Part shown: piece after piece, positions 45,990 through 54,416 of the stretch
Layout of the letters: each line of letters starts with the position of its first letter
How positions within the stretch are numbered: position 1 is the first letter of the stretch
Program-made: the position numbers and the translations under genes
Notes under the pieces: generated by a model
The model's database searches: none
Told to the model about the DNA's origin: nothing
The model's input: only the letters and a program-made list of their open reading frames with translations
Origin: Methanobacterium sp. UBA44
GTDB taxonomy: Archaea; Methanobacteriota; Methanobacteria; Methanobacteriales; Methanobacteriaceae
Direction: 5' to 3'
Length of the DNA stretch: 64,000 bases
Assembly (NCBI GenBank): GCA_002494885.1
Contig: DACV01000007.1
Span: 11,566 to 75,565, forward strand

Positions 45990-46697
45990 ATGGTAGTTTA
46001 TTTAGTAGGAGCAGGACCTGGCGATCCAGAACTTATTACATTAAAAGCAGTTAATGCATTAAAAGAAGCAGATGTTGTATTATACGATAAACTCGCAAAT
46101 GATGAAATTCTAAAGTATGCAGAAAATGCTAAACTCATATATGTAGGTAAACAGGCTGGAAAGCATTATAAAAAACAGGACGAAATTAATGAAATCCTTA
46201 TAAAAGAAGCAAAAGAAAATGAGACAGTTGTACGCCTTAAAGGAGGAGATCCCTTTGTATTTGGAAGAGGTGGAGAGGAAATGCTTGCTCTTTTTAAAGA
46301 GGGCATGGATTTCAAGTTAATTCCCGGCGTAACTTCTGCTATTGGCGTTCCCACAACCATAGGATTACCAGTCACACACAGAGGTGTAGCAACCTCATTT
46401 ACACTTGTTACAGGCCACGAAGATCCTGCAAAAAAGGAAAAGCAGGTAAAATGGGATTTTACAGCTGATACAATCGTAATACTCATGGGAATCGGTAATC
46501 TAGCTGAAAATACTGCGGAGATAATGAAACATAAAGATCCAGATACTCCAGTTTGCGTTATTGAAAACGGTACTATGGAAAATCAGAGGATAATCACAGG
46601 TACACTGGAAAATATCACTGAAAAAAATATTAATCCTCCTGCTCTTGTAGTAATAGGACATGTAGTTAATGTATTTAAGGAAATAAACCATGAATGA
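45990..46697 (+). CDS. cobA: Uroporphyrinogen-III C-methyltransferase
   Basis: It methylates uroporphyrinogen III at C2 and C7 to precorrin-2, the branch point to siroheme, cobamide and F430. The 235 residues show VYLVGAGPGDPELITLKAVN, VRLKGGDPFVFGRGGEE, PGVTSAIGVPTTIGLPVTHR and TLVTGHEDP. The longer frame from 45954 is not needed: ATG 45990 follows GCGGTGA. hemD follows, so the two tetrapyrrole enzymes are co-made; CfbC at 27819 uses a later product of the same route. Confidence 0.93.
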   Translation: MVVYLVGAGPGDPELITLKAVNALKEADVVLYDKLANDEILKYAENAKLIYVGKQAGKHYKKQDEINEILIKEAKENETVVRLKGGDPFVFGRGGEEMLALFKEGMDFKLIPGVTSAIGVPTTIGLPVTHRGVATSFTLVTGHEDPAKKEKQVKWDFTADTIVILMGIGNLAENTAEIMKHKDPDTPVCVIENGTMENQRIITGTLENITEKNINPPALVVIGHVVNVFKEINHE

Positions 46698-46706
46698 GGC
46701 TTAATC

Positions 46707-47492
46707 ATGAAAGGTTTAGAAGGGAAAAAAATTGTGATAACAAGACCTGCTGAAAGAGCTCAGGATTCTGTAGAAATGGTTGAATCATATGGAGCAATTC
46801 CTATTGTCACTCCAACCATTGAACTAAAAGATTCCAAACCAGAAGAAATGATTAAATTGTGTGATATGCTCAATGAACTGGACTGGCTTATATTTACATC
46901 ACCAAGAGCAATAGAATCATTTTTTAAGTATTGCAGTCTTGAAAATGCCCAAAATTTAAAGGTTGCATCTATTGGACCTAAAACTGGTGAAGTTCTGCAT
47001 AAATATGGTGTAAAAATAGATCTTATGCCTGAAGATTACACTGCTGAAGGTCTCCTTGAAGCATTTGAAAGTATTGAAGTTAAAGATAAAAAAATAGGGC
47101 TTCCAAGAACCATGGTAGCAAGATATACCCTCCCCCACGGACTTCAAAGAAGAGGGGCAGAGGTGATTCTTGCAGATGCCTATAAATCAGAAATGCCTGA
47201 CGATAAATCCAAGATATACGAACTTATTGATGATATATTAAAGAGAGATATCGATATTATAATGTTTACAAGCCCATTAACAGTTAAAAATCTCTTTAAA
47301 ATTGCTAAAGCCAGGAACAAAGGAGAAACAATAGATATATTAAGGAACAAAGAAGTCTTGGTTGCAGCGATTGGCCCTATAACTAAAAAAGTGCTTAATG
47401 CCTATGAAATTGATCCTGTAATGCCTGAAGTGTACACTTTTAAAGATATGCTTGACAAATTAGTAGAAGTGACCAACGAGGGAAAATCATGA
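46707..47492 (+). CDS. hemD: Uroporphyrinogen-III synthase
   Basis: It closes hydroxymethylbilane with D-ring inversion. The 261 residues show the two-domain HemD pattern: KIVITRPAERAQDSVEMVES, LDWLIFTSPRAIESFF, VASIGPKTGEVL and DIIMFTSPLTVKNLFKIA with VAAIGPITKK. HemD diverges quickly, but position beside cobA confirms it. It lies 9 bases after cobA and its stop overlaps the srp19 start as ATGA. Confidence 0.9.
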   Translation: MKGLEGKKIVITRPAERAQDSVEMVESYGAIPIVTPTIELKDSKPEEMIKLCDMLNELDWLIFTSPRAIESFFKYCSLENAQNLKVASIGPKTGEVLHKYGVKIDLMPEDYTAEGLLEAFESIEVKDKKIGLPRTMVARYTLPHGLQRRGAEVILADAYKSEMPDDKSKIYELIDDILKRDIDIIMFTSPLTVKNLFKIAKARNKGETIDILRNKEVLVAAIGPITKKVLNAYEIDPVMPEVYTFKDMLDKLVEVTNEGKS

Positions 47493-47761
47493 GAACTATA
47501 ATCTGGCCAGTTTATATTGATTCGCAAAAAAGCAAAAAAGAGGGAAGGCGGATTTCTAAAGAAGATGCAGTTTCATCTCCAAAACTAAGAGAAATCTCCA
47601 GTGCTGCAAAAAAGCTCCAGCTCAACCCAGATATTGAAAATAATAAATCTTATCCACGTTCATGGTGGGAATCATCAGGCAGGGTTTCTGTGGATAAAAA
47701 CATGCCTAAAAGAGAAATTTTAATAAAGATAAGTAATATTATAAAAGGTATGAGGTCCTAA
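47489..47761 (+). CDS. srp19: Signal recognition particle 19 kDa protein
   Basis: SRP19 binds 7S RNA and helps load SRP54. The 90 residues match archaeal SRP19: IIWPVYIDSQKSKKEGRRIS, then KKLQLNPDIENNKSYPRSWW and SGRVSVDKNM. The ATG overlaps the hemD stop by four bases, so it ends a purQ-cobA-hemD-srp19 run. No SRP RNA was seen nearby. Confidence 0.94.
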   Translation: MRTIIWPVYIDSQKSKKEGRRISKEDAVSSPKLREISSAAKKLQLNPDIENNKSYPRSWWESSGRVSVDKNMPKREILIKISNIIKGMRS

Positions 47762-47890
47762 CTCACCCTTTTAATGAATTATGTTTTTATACCCTAATTC
47801 TGGTCTTCAATAATGAAAATAAATTTTTTTAGCATAGTTTTATATAACATATTTAATTAAATAATATTAATACATTGACTGGAGAGTTAA

Positions 47891-49294
47891 ATGGAAAATA
47901 ATCAAATAATGATTAAAGCATTTCAAAAGGCCCATGAAATGGTTAAAAATGCTGAAAATATCAAGATATACAGCCATATTGACTGTGATGGAATAACCGC
48001 CGGCTCAATTTTATCATCCACTCTTGATAGGCTGGAAAAGGATCATGAAGTAGAATTCATAACATTGGACAAGATTGATGACCTTTCTCTTGAAAATGAG
48101 CTTACTATATTTTCTGATCTGGGTTCAGGACAGAATGTTCATAAATTAGGAAATTCTTCCTCAAAAATAATTATTCTTGACCATCATCCCCCACTAAGGC
48201 CTATGATTTATGATAATCATGTTTCTGGAGAATTTTTAGAAATAAATTCACATTATTATGGTATCGATGGTTCCTTTGAAGTTTCTGGAGGAGGTATGGC
48301 CTATTTACTGGCACGCACCTTTGGATTCTATGATTTAAGCTGGCTTGGAGTCTTAAGTGCTGTAGGGGACATGCAAAACAACATGCCTGGAAAATTAGTC
48401 GGATTAAATCAGAAGATCCTTACTGATAGTGTGAATAAAAATCTTGTTGACCCGATAAACGATTTAACATTCTATGGTCGTCAAACAAGGCCAGTTTATG
48501 TTGCTCTTTCTTATTTTGGAGATGTTAAACTTCCCATTACAAATAATCGTAATGAAAGTATTCATATGTTAAATAAGCTTGGTATCCCCACTAAAAACGG
48601 TAAAAAAGCCAGAGTTTTATCTGATCTATCCAAACAGGAGAAAAGTCTAATATTTTCAGAGCTTTTAAAGATGTTAAGCAGGGAAGTTCCCAGAAAATAT
48701 ATAAAATATGTCCCAAAACTTATATCTGGAGAATCTTACGAATTTTTAGAAGAAACCAAATACTCTCCCCTCAGGGATGCAAGTGAATTTTCAACTGCAA
48801 TAAATGCATGTAGCCGGCATAAGCATCCTGAAATTGCATTAAATGTAATTAAAGGGAATAGGGAACTTGCCCTCGATGAAATGGAGACTCTTGCACTTGA
48901 ACACAGGCGCTATCTTGCCCAGAAAATGGACTGGATAAGGGAAGAAGATAGAATCATTGATCTTAAAAATTTACAGTATTTTGAAGGGAGCGAGATAAAA
49001 AGTGAATTAATAGGAACTGTGGCAGGAATGATTTTAAGTTATGGGGATTGGAGAAAACCAATCATCGGATTTACACCTGTAAATGGGGACGGGGATGGAA
49101 TAAAAATATCATTAAGGTGTTCACGTCTTTTAGCCTATGATGGAATTCACTTTGGTAATATAATACGAAAAGTGGCCGAAAAATGCGGTGGTAACGGTGG
49201 AGGTCATTCTGTTGCCTGTGGAGCTTATATTCCTGATGAAAACATGGATAAATTCCTCAAAACATTTGATGAATATTTAAATGGGAAAATTTAA
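47891..49294 (+). CDS. DHH/DHHA1 phosphoesterase, archaeal RecJ-like
   Basis: The 467 residues carry DHH motifs SHIDCDGITAGS, IFSDLGSGQN and ILDHHPP for two metals, and the C-terminal DHHA1 domain with GGNGGGHSVACGAYI. Length and plan match archaeal RecJ-type exonucleases, including the GINS-associated nuclease GAN; without alignment I cannot tell whether it binds GINS. The ATG follows CTGGAGAGTT. The next gene, a transcription regulator, starts 22 bases after its stop. Confidence 0.85.
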   Translation: MENNQIMIKAFQKAHEMVKNAENIKIYSHIDCDGITAGSILSSTLDRLEKDHEVEFITLDKIDDLSLENELTIFSDLGSGQNVHKLGNSSSKIIILDHHPPLRPMIYDNHVSGEFLEINSHYYGIDGSFEVSGGGMAYLLARTFGFYDLSWLGVLSAVGDMQNNMPGKLVGLNQKILTDSVNKNLVDPINDLTFYGRQTRPVYVALSYFGDVKLPITNNRNESIHMLNKLGIPTKNGKKARVLSDLSKQEKSLIFSELLKMLSREVPRKYIKYVPKLISGESYEFLEETKYSPLRDASEFSTAINACSRHKHPEIALNVIKGNRELALDEMETLALEHRRYLAQKMDWIREEDRIIDLKNLQYFEGSEIKSELIGTVAGMILSYGDWRKPIIGFTPVNGDGDGIKISLRCSRLLAYDGIHFGNIIRKVAEKCGGNGGGHSVACGAYIPDENMDKFLKTFDEYLNGKI

Positions 49295-49316
49295 CTGATA
49301 TCGTATGGTGTATAAA

Positions 49317-50105
49317 ATGAAGGTATTCAAAAAAAAAGGAGAGCTCACAAGATTTCAAATCCTTGCTGAAATTGCTAAGCAGCAACCACATTTAAGACAA
49401 AAGAATATTGCTGAGAAGCTTGGAATAACGGTTCAGGCAGTATCTGAAAACATTAAAAGCTTGACTGATAATTGTTTTGTTGAAATACGTGAAGATAGTG
49501 CTAGATACCACATTACCAAGAGAGGAATTGAAAAACTTAAAAAAGAAGCTGCTAATCTTAGAAAATATGCTGATGAAGTTTCTGAGACAATGAATACCTA
49601 CAAATCAATATGGCCTGCAATAGCTGCAGATGATTTAAAGGAGGGCCAGAATGTTTGGCTTAAAATGGAAAATGGAATCCTTTATGCAGTTAAAGAAAAG
49701 TCTTCCGCATATGCAGAAGTGCTTAATGATGCCAAAAAAGGTGAAGATGTAGCTTTAATTAAATTAAATGGGATTATTGACCTTGTAACAGGTAATGTAG
49801 TTATAATAAAGCTTCCTGTTATAAATAAAGGTGGTTCAAGAACAGCTGATCTCCAAAGAATTCATGATATTTATAATAAAGGATTTGACAGAGTAGGAAT
49901 AATGGGAACTGTTTCAAGGGCCGTAATAGACAAAACTGGTATTTCAGCAGATTTTGAATTTGCAACTCCCCATGCAACGGTGGCTGCAGCAAAAAGAGGT
50001 TTAAATGTGCTCGTATTTGCAGTTGGAAATATGACCAAAAGTATAACTACAAAATTAGATGAAGAAGGTATTCATTATATCATAGAAGATGTTTCAATGC
50101 CTTAA
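49317..50105 (+). CDS. Winged-helix transcriptional regulator (archaeal COG1497-like)
   Basis: The protein has 262 residues. The N-terminal winged helix has LTRFQILAEIAKQQPHLRQK, IAEKLGITVQAVSENIKSL (recognition helix) and the wing DSARYHITKRG. The C-terminal 170 residues form an uncharacterised ligand or dimerisation domain with GGSRTADLQRIHDIY and a Rossmann-like end (ATVAAAKRGLNVLVFAVGNM). Targets are unknown. The start ATG 49317 follows GGTGTATAA; the ATG at 49305 lacks a ribosome site. Confidence 0.85.
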   Translation: MKVFKKKGELTRFQILAEIAKQQPHLRQKNIAEKLGITVQAVSENIKSLTDNCFVEIREDSARYHITKRGIEKLKKEAANLRKYADEVSETMNTYKSIWPAIAADDLKEGQNVWLKMENGILYAVKEKSSAYAEVLNDAKKGEDVALIKLNGIIDLVTGNVVIIKLPVINKGGSRTADLQRIHDIYNKGFDRVGIMGTVSRAVIDKTGISADFEFATPHATVAAAKRGLNVLVFAVGNMTKSITTKLDEEGIHYIIEDVSMP

Positions 50106-50126
50106 ATGCTATTTCTACCTGATAAT

Positions 50127-50139
50127 TACATATATAAAC
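50127..50139 (+). promoter_or_regulatory. TATA box 25 bases before a 31-codon gene
   Basis: The sequence tacatatataaac is centred at about 50134, 25 bases upstream of the ATG at 50159. This is the distance expected for a leaderless archaeal messenger. It lies after the stop of the winged-helix regulator gene. Confidence 0.45.
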
Positions 50140-50158
50140 TTTTAAAACTTAAACTCCA

Positions 50159-50254
50159 ATGAATATTACAATGGAATTCTGGATTTTCTATGTTATCGCA
50201 AGAATATTGATTTTATATTCAAGGCACAAATCCAGGCACGATGATTATTTTTAA
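50159..50254 (+). CDS. Candidate 31-residue membrane microprotein
   Basis: This short open frame (stop TAA 50252-50254) encodes one hydrophobic helix (MEFWIFYVIARILILYS) followed by a basic-acidic tail (RHKSRHDDYF), the usual plan of single-pass bacterial and archaeal microproteins with the tail inside. There is no ribosome site, but a TATA box 25 bases before the ATG suggests a leaderless transcript. It sits in the gap before the convergent pantoate kinase gene. Support is moderate because of the short length. Confidence 0.4.
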   Translation: MNITMEFWIFYVIARILILYSRHKSRHDDYF

Positions 50255-50272
50255 TTTAAATAAGTAGAATTG

Positions 50273-51148
50273 TTATTTTATAATTCTACAGCCATAATTA
50301 TCTATTTTAGTTATTATAGCATCATTTAAACTTGTATATTTACTTTCAGATAATGCAAAGACAGTATTGCCCAACATGGCCATTGAAGCCCCTAAAGTTT
50401 CATTTTTAAGAATATTTATAGCTTCTTTAACTTCAGGACTCATAAGTCCAGTTTTTTCTGCAAATTCCCGTGATAAATCCATAAATTTTCCTGGTTTAGG
50501 GTCATTTATAAGTTTTTGAAGCAAATTATGACCCATTTGATTGATTTTTCTTTTATATACAGGATTTTCGATAATATCGGAAGTTTTTATCTCTCCAAAT
50601 GTTTTTGAAATAACATAAAGCTTCTCAGTTTGGTCTGATGCAATTTTCACTGTTTTCCCAATTCCTGGAGCTCCCTCCTTAAGTCTAAGTACTATTCCTC
50701 CTGAAATTTCCCCAATGACATCCCCAAGTCCACTTTTCATTTCCAGTTCTGCGATGTGGGCAATTTGAGCTGATTTATTAAACGAAAGAGGTAATTGAAG
50801 GAGTTTTGAAATACCTATGGACGTTCCCAGAGCAAATGCTGCTGAAGTTCCAAATCCTGCACCTATGGGAACTTGAACAGTATGATCTATTCTTATTTTC
50901 TTACCTTCAAGATTGAATTGCCTCTTTATAATTTCAATGGCTTTTTCAGTTATTGTAACGTTTCTTTCATCATATTTACCATTAATTTTGATTTCTATAC
51001 CATCACCATCAGTAATTTTAAGTTCAGTCAGAACTCCTTTATCCATTACAATTCCTGCACCACAGGATCCCTTTTTAAGAGGATCATCATTGTCGATTAT
51101 CTCAAAAAATCCAGTAATGTGAGATGGAACAAAAACAGAACATTTCAT
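50273..51148 (-). CDS. Pantoate kinase (archaeal GHMP type)
   Basis: It phosphorylates pantoate in archaeal coenzyme A synthesis, partnering phosphopantothenate synthetase. The 291 residues begin VFVPSHITGFFEI and hold the GHMP ATP loop PIGAGFGTSAAFALGTSIGI and the GLGDVIGEISGGIVLR motif. These distinguish archaeal PoK from mevalonate and homoserine kinases. It is divergent from a PHP gene with a 148-base shared promoter region. The partner synthetase is not in the window. Confidence 0.88.
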   Translation of the reverse strand: MKCSVFVPSHITGFFEIIDNDDPLKKGSCGAGIVMDKGVLTELKITDGDGIEIKINGKYDERNVTITEKAIEIIKRQFNLEGKKIRIDHTVQVPIGAGFGTSAAFALGTSIGISKLLQLPLSFNKSAQIAHIAELEMKSGLGDVIGEISGGIVLRLKEGAPGIGKTVKIASDQTEKLYVISKTFGEIKTSDIIENPVYKRKINQMGHNLLQKLINDPKPGKFMDLSREFAEKTGLMSPEVKEAINILKNETLGASMAMLGNTVFALSESKYTSLNDAIITKIDNYGCRIIK

Positions 51149-51296
51149 ATTAGCACCGATATATAAAGTTGAACAACAAAAATTATGATATCCATAAAAT
51201 TCAGTAAACTATCATTATATTTAATATAGCTGTCAAATATAAAAAGATTAAGATGATAAATATTTTAGCTATATTTATTAAATCAGGGGGAATTTT

Positions 51297-51962
51297 ATAA
51301 ATAAAAGAATAGATCTTCACACACACAGTTTATTCAGTGATGGAGAGCTTCTACCATCAGAACTTGCAAGAAGAGCCTACGTTTTAAATCATAGAGCAAT
51401 AGCAATAACCGATCACGTAGATGCATCAAATATCGACTGCGTTAAAAGAATTAAGAAAGCTATACCCGATATTAAGGATAACTGGGACATAGAAGTGATT
51501 CAGGGTGCTGAAATTACTCATGCTCCTGCAGAGGTGATTGGAAAGCTTGCATCTAAGGCTAAAAAGTATGGTGCAGATATTGTGGTTGTTCATGGAGAGA
51601 CAATTGTAGAGCCTGTAATTGAAGGAACTAATCTGGCTGCCGTCAACTGTCCTGATGTGGACATTTTAGCGCATCCCGGATTAATTACAGTTGAAGAAGC
51701 TAAAACTGCTAAAGAAAATGATATAGCTCTGGAAATAAGTGCACGTAAAGGCCACAGTCTTGGAAATGGACACGTAGCTAAAGTGGCAATTGAAGTTGGT
51801 GCGGATCTTGTTGTAGATACCGATACCCATGCTCCAGATGATCTTATAACTTATGAAACTGCTTATAGAATAGCTAAAGGTGCAGGATTACCTGAAAAAA
51901 TGATAAATACAGTTTTAAGAGATAACCCATTGAGAATTTTAAAAAATAAAGGCTTTTTATAA
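51297..51962 (+). CDS. PHP-domain phosphoesterase with apparent ATA start
   Basis: The PHP metal site lies at the very N-terminus: RIDLHTHSLFSDGELLPSEL and AITDHVDASN; further ligands are in VVVHGETIVEP, DILAHPG and VDTDTHAPDDL. These first residues are encoded upstream of the first canonical in-frame start (GTG 51495), so starting there would remove the active site. From the stop at 51279 the frame has no ATG, GTG or TTG before it. The codon ATA at 51297 lies seven bases behind AGGGGG, so I take it as the start (221 residues). It is related to HisK-type histidinol phosphatases and PolX PHP domains; the substrate is unknown. Confidence 0.8.
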   Translation: MNKRIDLHTHSLFSDGELLPSELARRAYVLNHRAIAITDHVDASNIDCVKRIKKAIPDIKDNWDIEVIQGAEITHAPAEVIGKLASKAKKYGADIVVVHGETIVEPVIEGTNLAAVNCPDVDILAHPGLITVEEAKTAKENDIALEISARKGHSLGNGHVAKVAIEVGADLVVDTDTHAPDDLITYETAYRIAKGAGLPEKMINTVLRDNPLRILKNKGFL

Positions 51963-51995
51963 TTTTTAAGTCCTTTTAATTAATTTATTAGTTGC

Positions 51996-52150
51996 TATTT
52001 GCAAAACCTCAAAAATCGAAGTCAACAAAAAAACTCTCGAAATCTCTTAAACACTTCTGTTTGTGCATTCAAAATTCGTAGAATTTTGAAAGTTTTTGCA
52101 GGCATAAAAAATCTGCAATTTTTAAGAGCTGCTGGCTATGTTTTTTGTGG
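51996..52150. repeat. Partly decayed short-hairpin array (array 3)
   Basis: The clearest unit is TTCAAAATTC-GTA-GAATTTTGAA (52068-52090), nearly the same stem as the first hairpin of array 2. Others are AAACA-CTTC-TGTTT (52049-52062) and AAAAAT-CTGCA-ATTTTT (52107-52122), which looks like the AAAAATC-NNN-GATTTTT unit of arrays 1 and 2 with one changed base. The 5' part is too irregular to fold by eye. It occupies the gap between the PHP gene and the convergent phosphodiesterase gene. Confidence 0.65.
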
Positions 52151-52160
52151 TATAGAAATG

Positions 52161-52829
52161 TTATTTTTGCATGGTCAAAAATTGTTTATTTGTGACAATT
52201 CCATCTACTCCCATTTTAACGAATTTTTCAAATATTTTGGGATTATCAATTGCCCATGGATAAATAGTTAAATCATGTTCTTTTGCATCTTTTACTAATT
52301 CTTCGTCCATATACCTGTAACTTGGAAAAATTACGTTTGCATTAGCTGCTGAAGCCATCTGACCTATATTCAGTGGCTGGCCTACAAATATGATTCCAGC
52401 ATTAATATCTGAATAACTGCTCCTTACATTTTTAACTGTTTTATGAAAAAACGAAGTGATAACTGTATTTTTCAAGTTATTTGCAGTGATTTTTTCAATA
52501 ACTTCTTCTTCGGTTCCAGGTTCTTTGATTTCCACCACAAGACCAGCTTTATTTTTTACAAGTTCTATTACTTCATCTAGAGTTGGGATCTCTTCCCCCT
52601 TCCCCGCATCAGCTTTTTTAAGTTCTAGAAGAGTTAAATCTTTTATAAGCCCGCTGCTATTTGTTGTTCGGTTAATATCAGCATCATGCATGATTACAAG
52701 TTCATTATCTTTACTCATGCGCACATCAACTTCAACATAATCCACATTCATTTCTATTGCTCTTTTGAAGCTTCTTAAAGTGTTTTCTGGCTCATAAAAA
52801 GATGCACCTCTGTGTGCTATGATTTGCAT
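52161..52829 (-). CDS. Glycerophosphodiester phosphodiesterase family protein
   Basis: This 222-residue TIM-barrel enzyme hydrolyses glycerophosphodiesters. IIAHRGASFYEPENTLRSFK, YVEVDVRMSKDNELVIMHD and GLVVEIKEPG hold the His, Glu, Asp and Lys of the GDPD active site. It has no signal peptide, so it is cytoplasmic. The ATG follows AGGAGTG. In an archaeon with ether lipids the true substrate may be a lipid headgroup product (inference). Confidence 0.92.
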   Translation of the reverse strand: MQIIAHRGASFYEPENTLRSFKRAIEMNVDYVEVDVRMSKDNELVIMHDADINRTTNSSGLIKDLTLLELKKADAGKGEEIPTLDEVIELVKNKAGLVVEIKEPGTEEEVIEKITANNLKNTVITSFFHKTVKNVRSSYSDINAGIIFVGQPLNIGQMASAANANVIFPSYRYMDEELVKDAKEHDLTIYPWAIDNPKIFEKFVKMGVDGIVTNKQFLTMQK

Positions 52830-53013
52830 TTTAAAACACTCCTACAATTAATATATTAATTGTTTCAAAAATATTTTCCTAATGTTTAAAAAATGGCGTT
52901 AAAAATAGTATTAATACCTTAATTCACTTATTAGCTTATTTTTAGTCTGAATTAAATATAAAATTATAACAATGACTTTAAATATAAATAATAAAAAATT
53001 AGGAGGTGTGATT

Positions 53014-53169
53014 ATGAATGAAAAAATATTGGGCTCTGTCTACATCATAATTGCAGTTTTGATAATGATTGTTTGGTTCGCTGCAAGATGGTTCTTTGTC
53101 TACTTAGTCTGGATAATAGCCATTGCTTTGCTAATATATGGAGCTTATTTACTGTTCTTTAGAAGATGA
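53014..53169 (+). CDS. Small two-helix membrane protein, 51 residues
   Basis: The ATG at 53014 follows an excellent AGGAGGTGTGATT; the longer frame from 52972 is unnecessary. The product is nearly all membrane helix: ILGSVYIIIAVLIMIVWF and VYLVWIIAIALLIYGAYLLF, separated by AARWF and ending FFRR. No family name is known to me. The strong ribosome site argues for high expression. It is monocistronic and converges on arfC. Confidence 0.75.
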   Translation: MNEKILGSVYIIIAVLIMIVWFAARWFFVYLVWIIAIALLIYGAYLLFFRR

Positions 53170-53203
53170 AAAATAATTTTTAATTTTTCTAATTCTATTA
53201 AAT

Positions 53204-53854
53204 TTAGTTAATTACTATATATTCTAATATTAAATCGTGACCCAGAGGATAACTTTTAATCAATTTTAGTCTAATTGCATCGTTCATCTGGTGGGCTCCT
53301 TCACCATCGGCAAGGGTCTTAGCATGTTTTCCGCCGGCAATCATCGGCGCCACACATACCCTAACTTCATCCACCAAACTATTTTCTAACATTGAATAAT
53401 TTAAAGTGCTTCCACCTTCAAGCATAATGGTCTTTATGCCCTTATCTGCAAGTTCCTTCATCAATAATTTAAGATTAACCCTATCTTTACCGCACTTTAA
53501 TACAGTTACTTTTTTTTCTAATTCTTTAATTTTTTGAGGGCCTGCATTTTCTGTTACTGCAATTATTGTAGGTGCTTCATCATTTAAAACTCGAAAATCT
53601 AAGGGAACTCTTCCTTTACTATCAACAACTATCCTTACAGGGTTATCTTTCTTTTCAGCGTGGATTTTATGCACTGTAAGACGTGGATCATCTACAAGAA
53701 CAGTATTTATCCCCACCATTATCGCATCAACTTCTTTTCGGATTTTATGTACTCTAATCAGGTCTTCTTCACCAGAAATTTCAGAACTACCTGTTTTTGT
53801 AGCAATTTTACCGTCTAAAGTCATTGCAGCGTTCAATATCACATATGGCTTCAT
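53204..53854 (-). CDS. arfC: 2,5-diamino-6-ribosylaminopyrimidinone 5'-phosphate reductase
   Basis: It reduces the ribosyl to a ribityl chain in archaeal riboflavin and F420 synthesis (RIB7/MJ0671 type). The 216 residues show VILNAAMTLDGKIATKTGSS, KEVDAIMVGINTVLVDDPRL, MLEGGSTLNYSML and the end motif YPLGHDLILEY. The deaminase domain of bacterial RibD is absent, as in archaea. ATG 53854 follows AGTGAT; the frame from 53881 is overlong. ArfB, acting earlier in this route, is at 34338. Confidence 0.92.
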   Translation of the reverse strand: MKPYVILNAAMTLDGKIATKTGSSEISGEEDLIRVHKIRKEVDAIMVGINTVLVDDPRLTVHKIHAEKKDNPVRIVVDSKGRVPLDFRVLNDEAPTIIAVTENAGPQKIKELEKKVTVLKCGKDRVNLKLLMKELADKGIKTIMLEGGSTLNYSMLENSLVDEVRVCVAPMIAGGKHAKTLADGEGAHQMNDAIRLKLIKSYPLGHDLILEYIVIN

Positions 53855-53896
53855 TTTATCACTGAAATAATGTAAAAACAATTAAAAAATGAAATT

Positions 53897-54163
53897 TTAC
53901 TGTCCTCCGCCAAAGAAAGACATTATCTGTTGAATTTCCTGCAAAACTGAATTGACGGCATTCAAGATGCTCTGAATTGGATCTAAATAGCTATTTACCT
54001 CTTCAGCGGTTTGATTGGCCATTTCAGACGCATTATCCAGTGCACTTTGAGTTGTTGTGGTAAGGTTATCCACCTGATCTTGAGGGGCTGCACTTACAGA
54101 TAAAACATTGAATCCGACAATCATAATAAACAAAATCAGTGCATAAAATTTTCCTGTTTTCAT
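53897..54163 (-). CDS. Small secreted helical protein
   Basis: The 88 residues have a signal peptide (FYALILFIMIVGFNVLSVSA, probable cleavage after SAA) and a mature helical part rich in Gln, Asn and Thr with three sequons (NLT, NAS, NQT), ending in FFGGGQ. Such amphipathic helices could form a coiled coil or bind a surface. The ATG 54163 follows GGTGAG. It lies 42 bases upstream of arfC on the same strand, but the functional link is unclear. Family unknown. Confidence 0.7.
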   Translation of the reverse strand: MKTGKFYALILFIMIVGFNVLSVSAAPQDQVDNLTTTTQSALDNASEMANQTAEEVNSYLDPIQSILNAVNSVLQEIQQIMSFFGGGQ

Positions 54164-54416
54164 TTTTCTCACCATTTTTTCTCTACAACTTAATTAATAA
54201 TCAAAATTTAAATATCATTTTATTAAATTATGGTTTAATACTATAAAACTTTCTTTAAAATTAATAGATGTATCTATTTAATTAATGCTATCATTATGTT
54301 TTAAATCTTTATTACATCTCAAAAAACAATTAAATCATCTTATTTCATAAGTATTTGATGCTAGTTTAGGGTAAATTTTATTTATAGTGAACATATACCT
54401 AATTTAGGTGTTTTAA

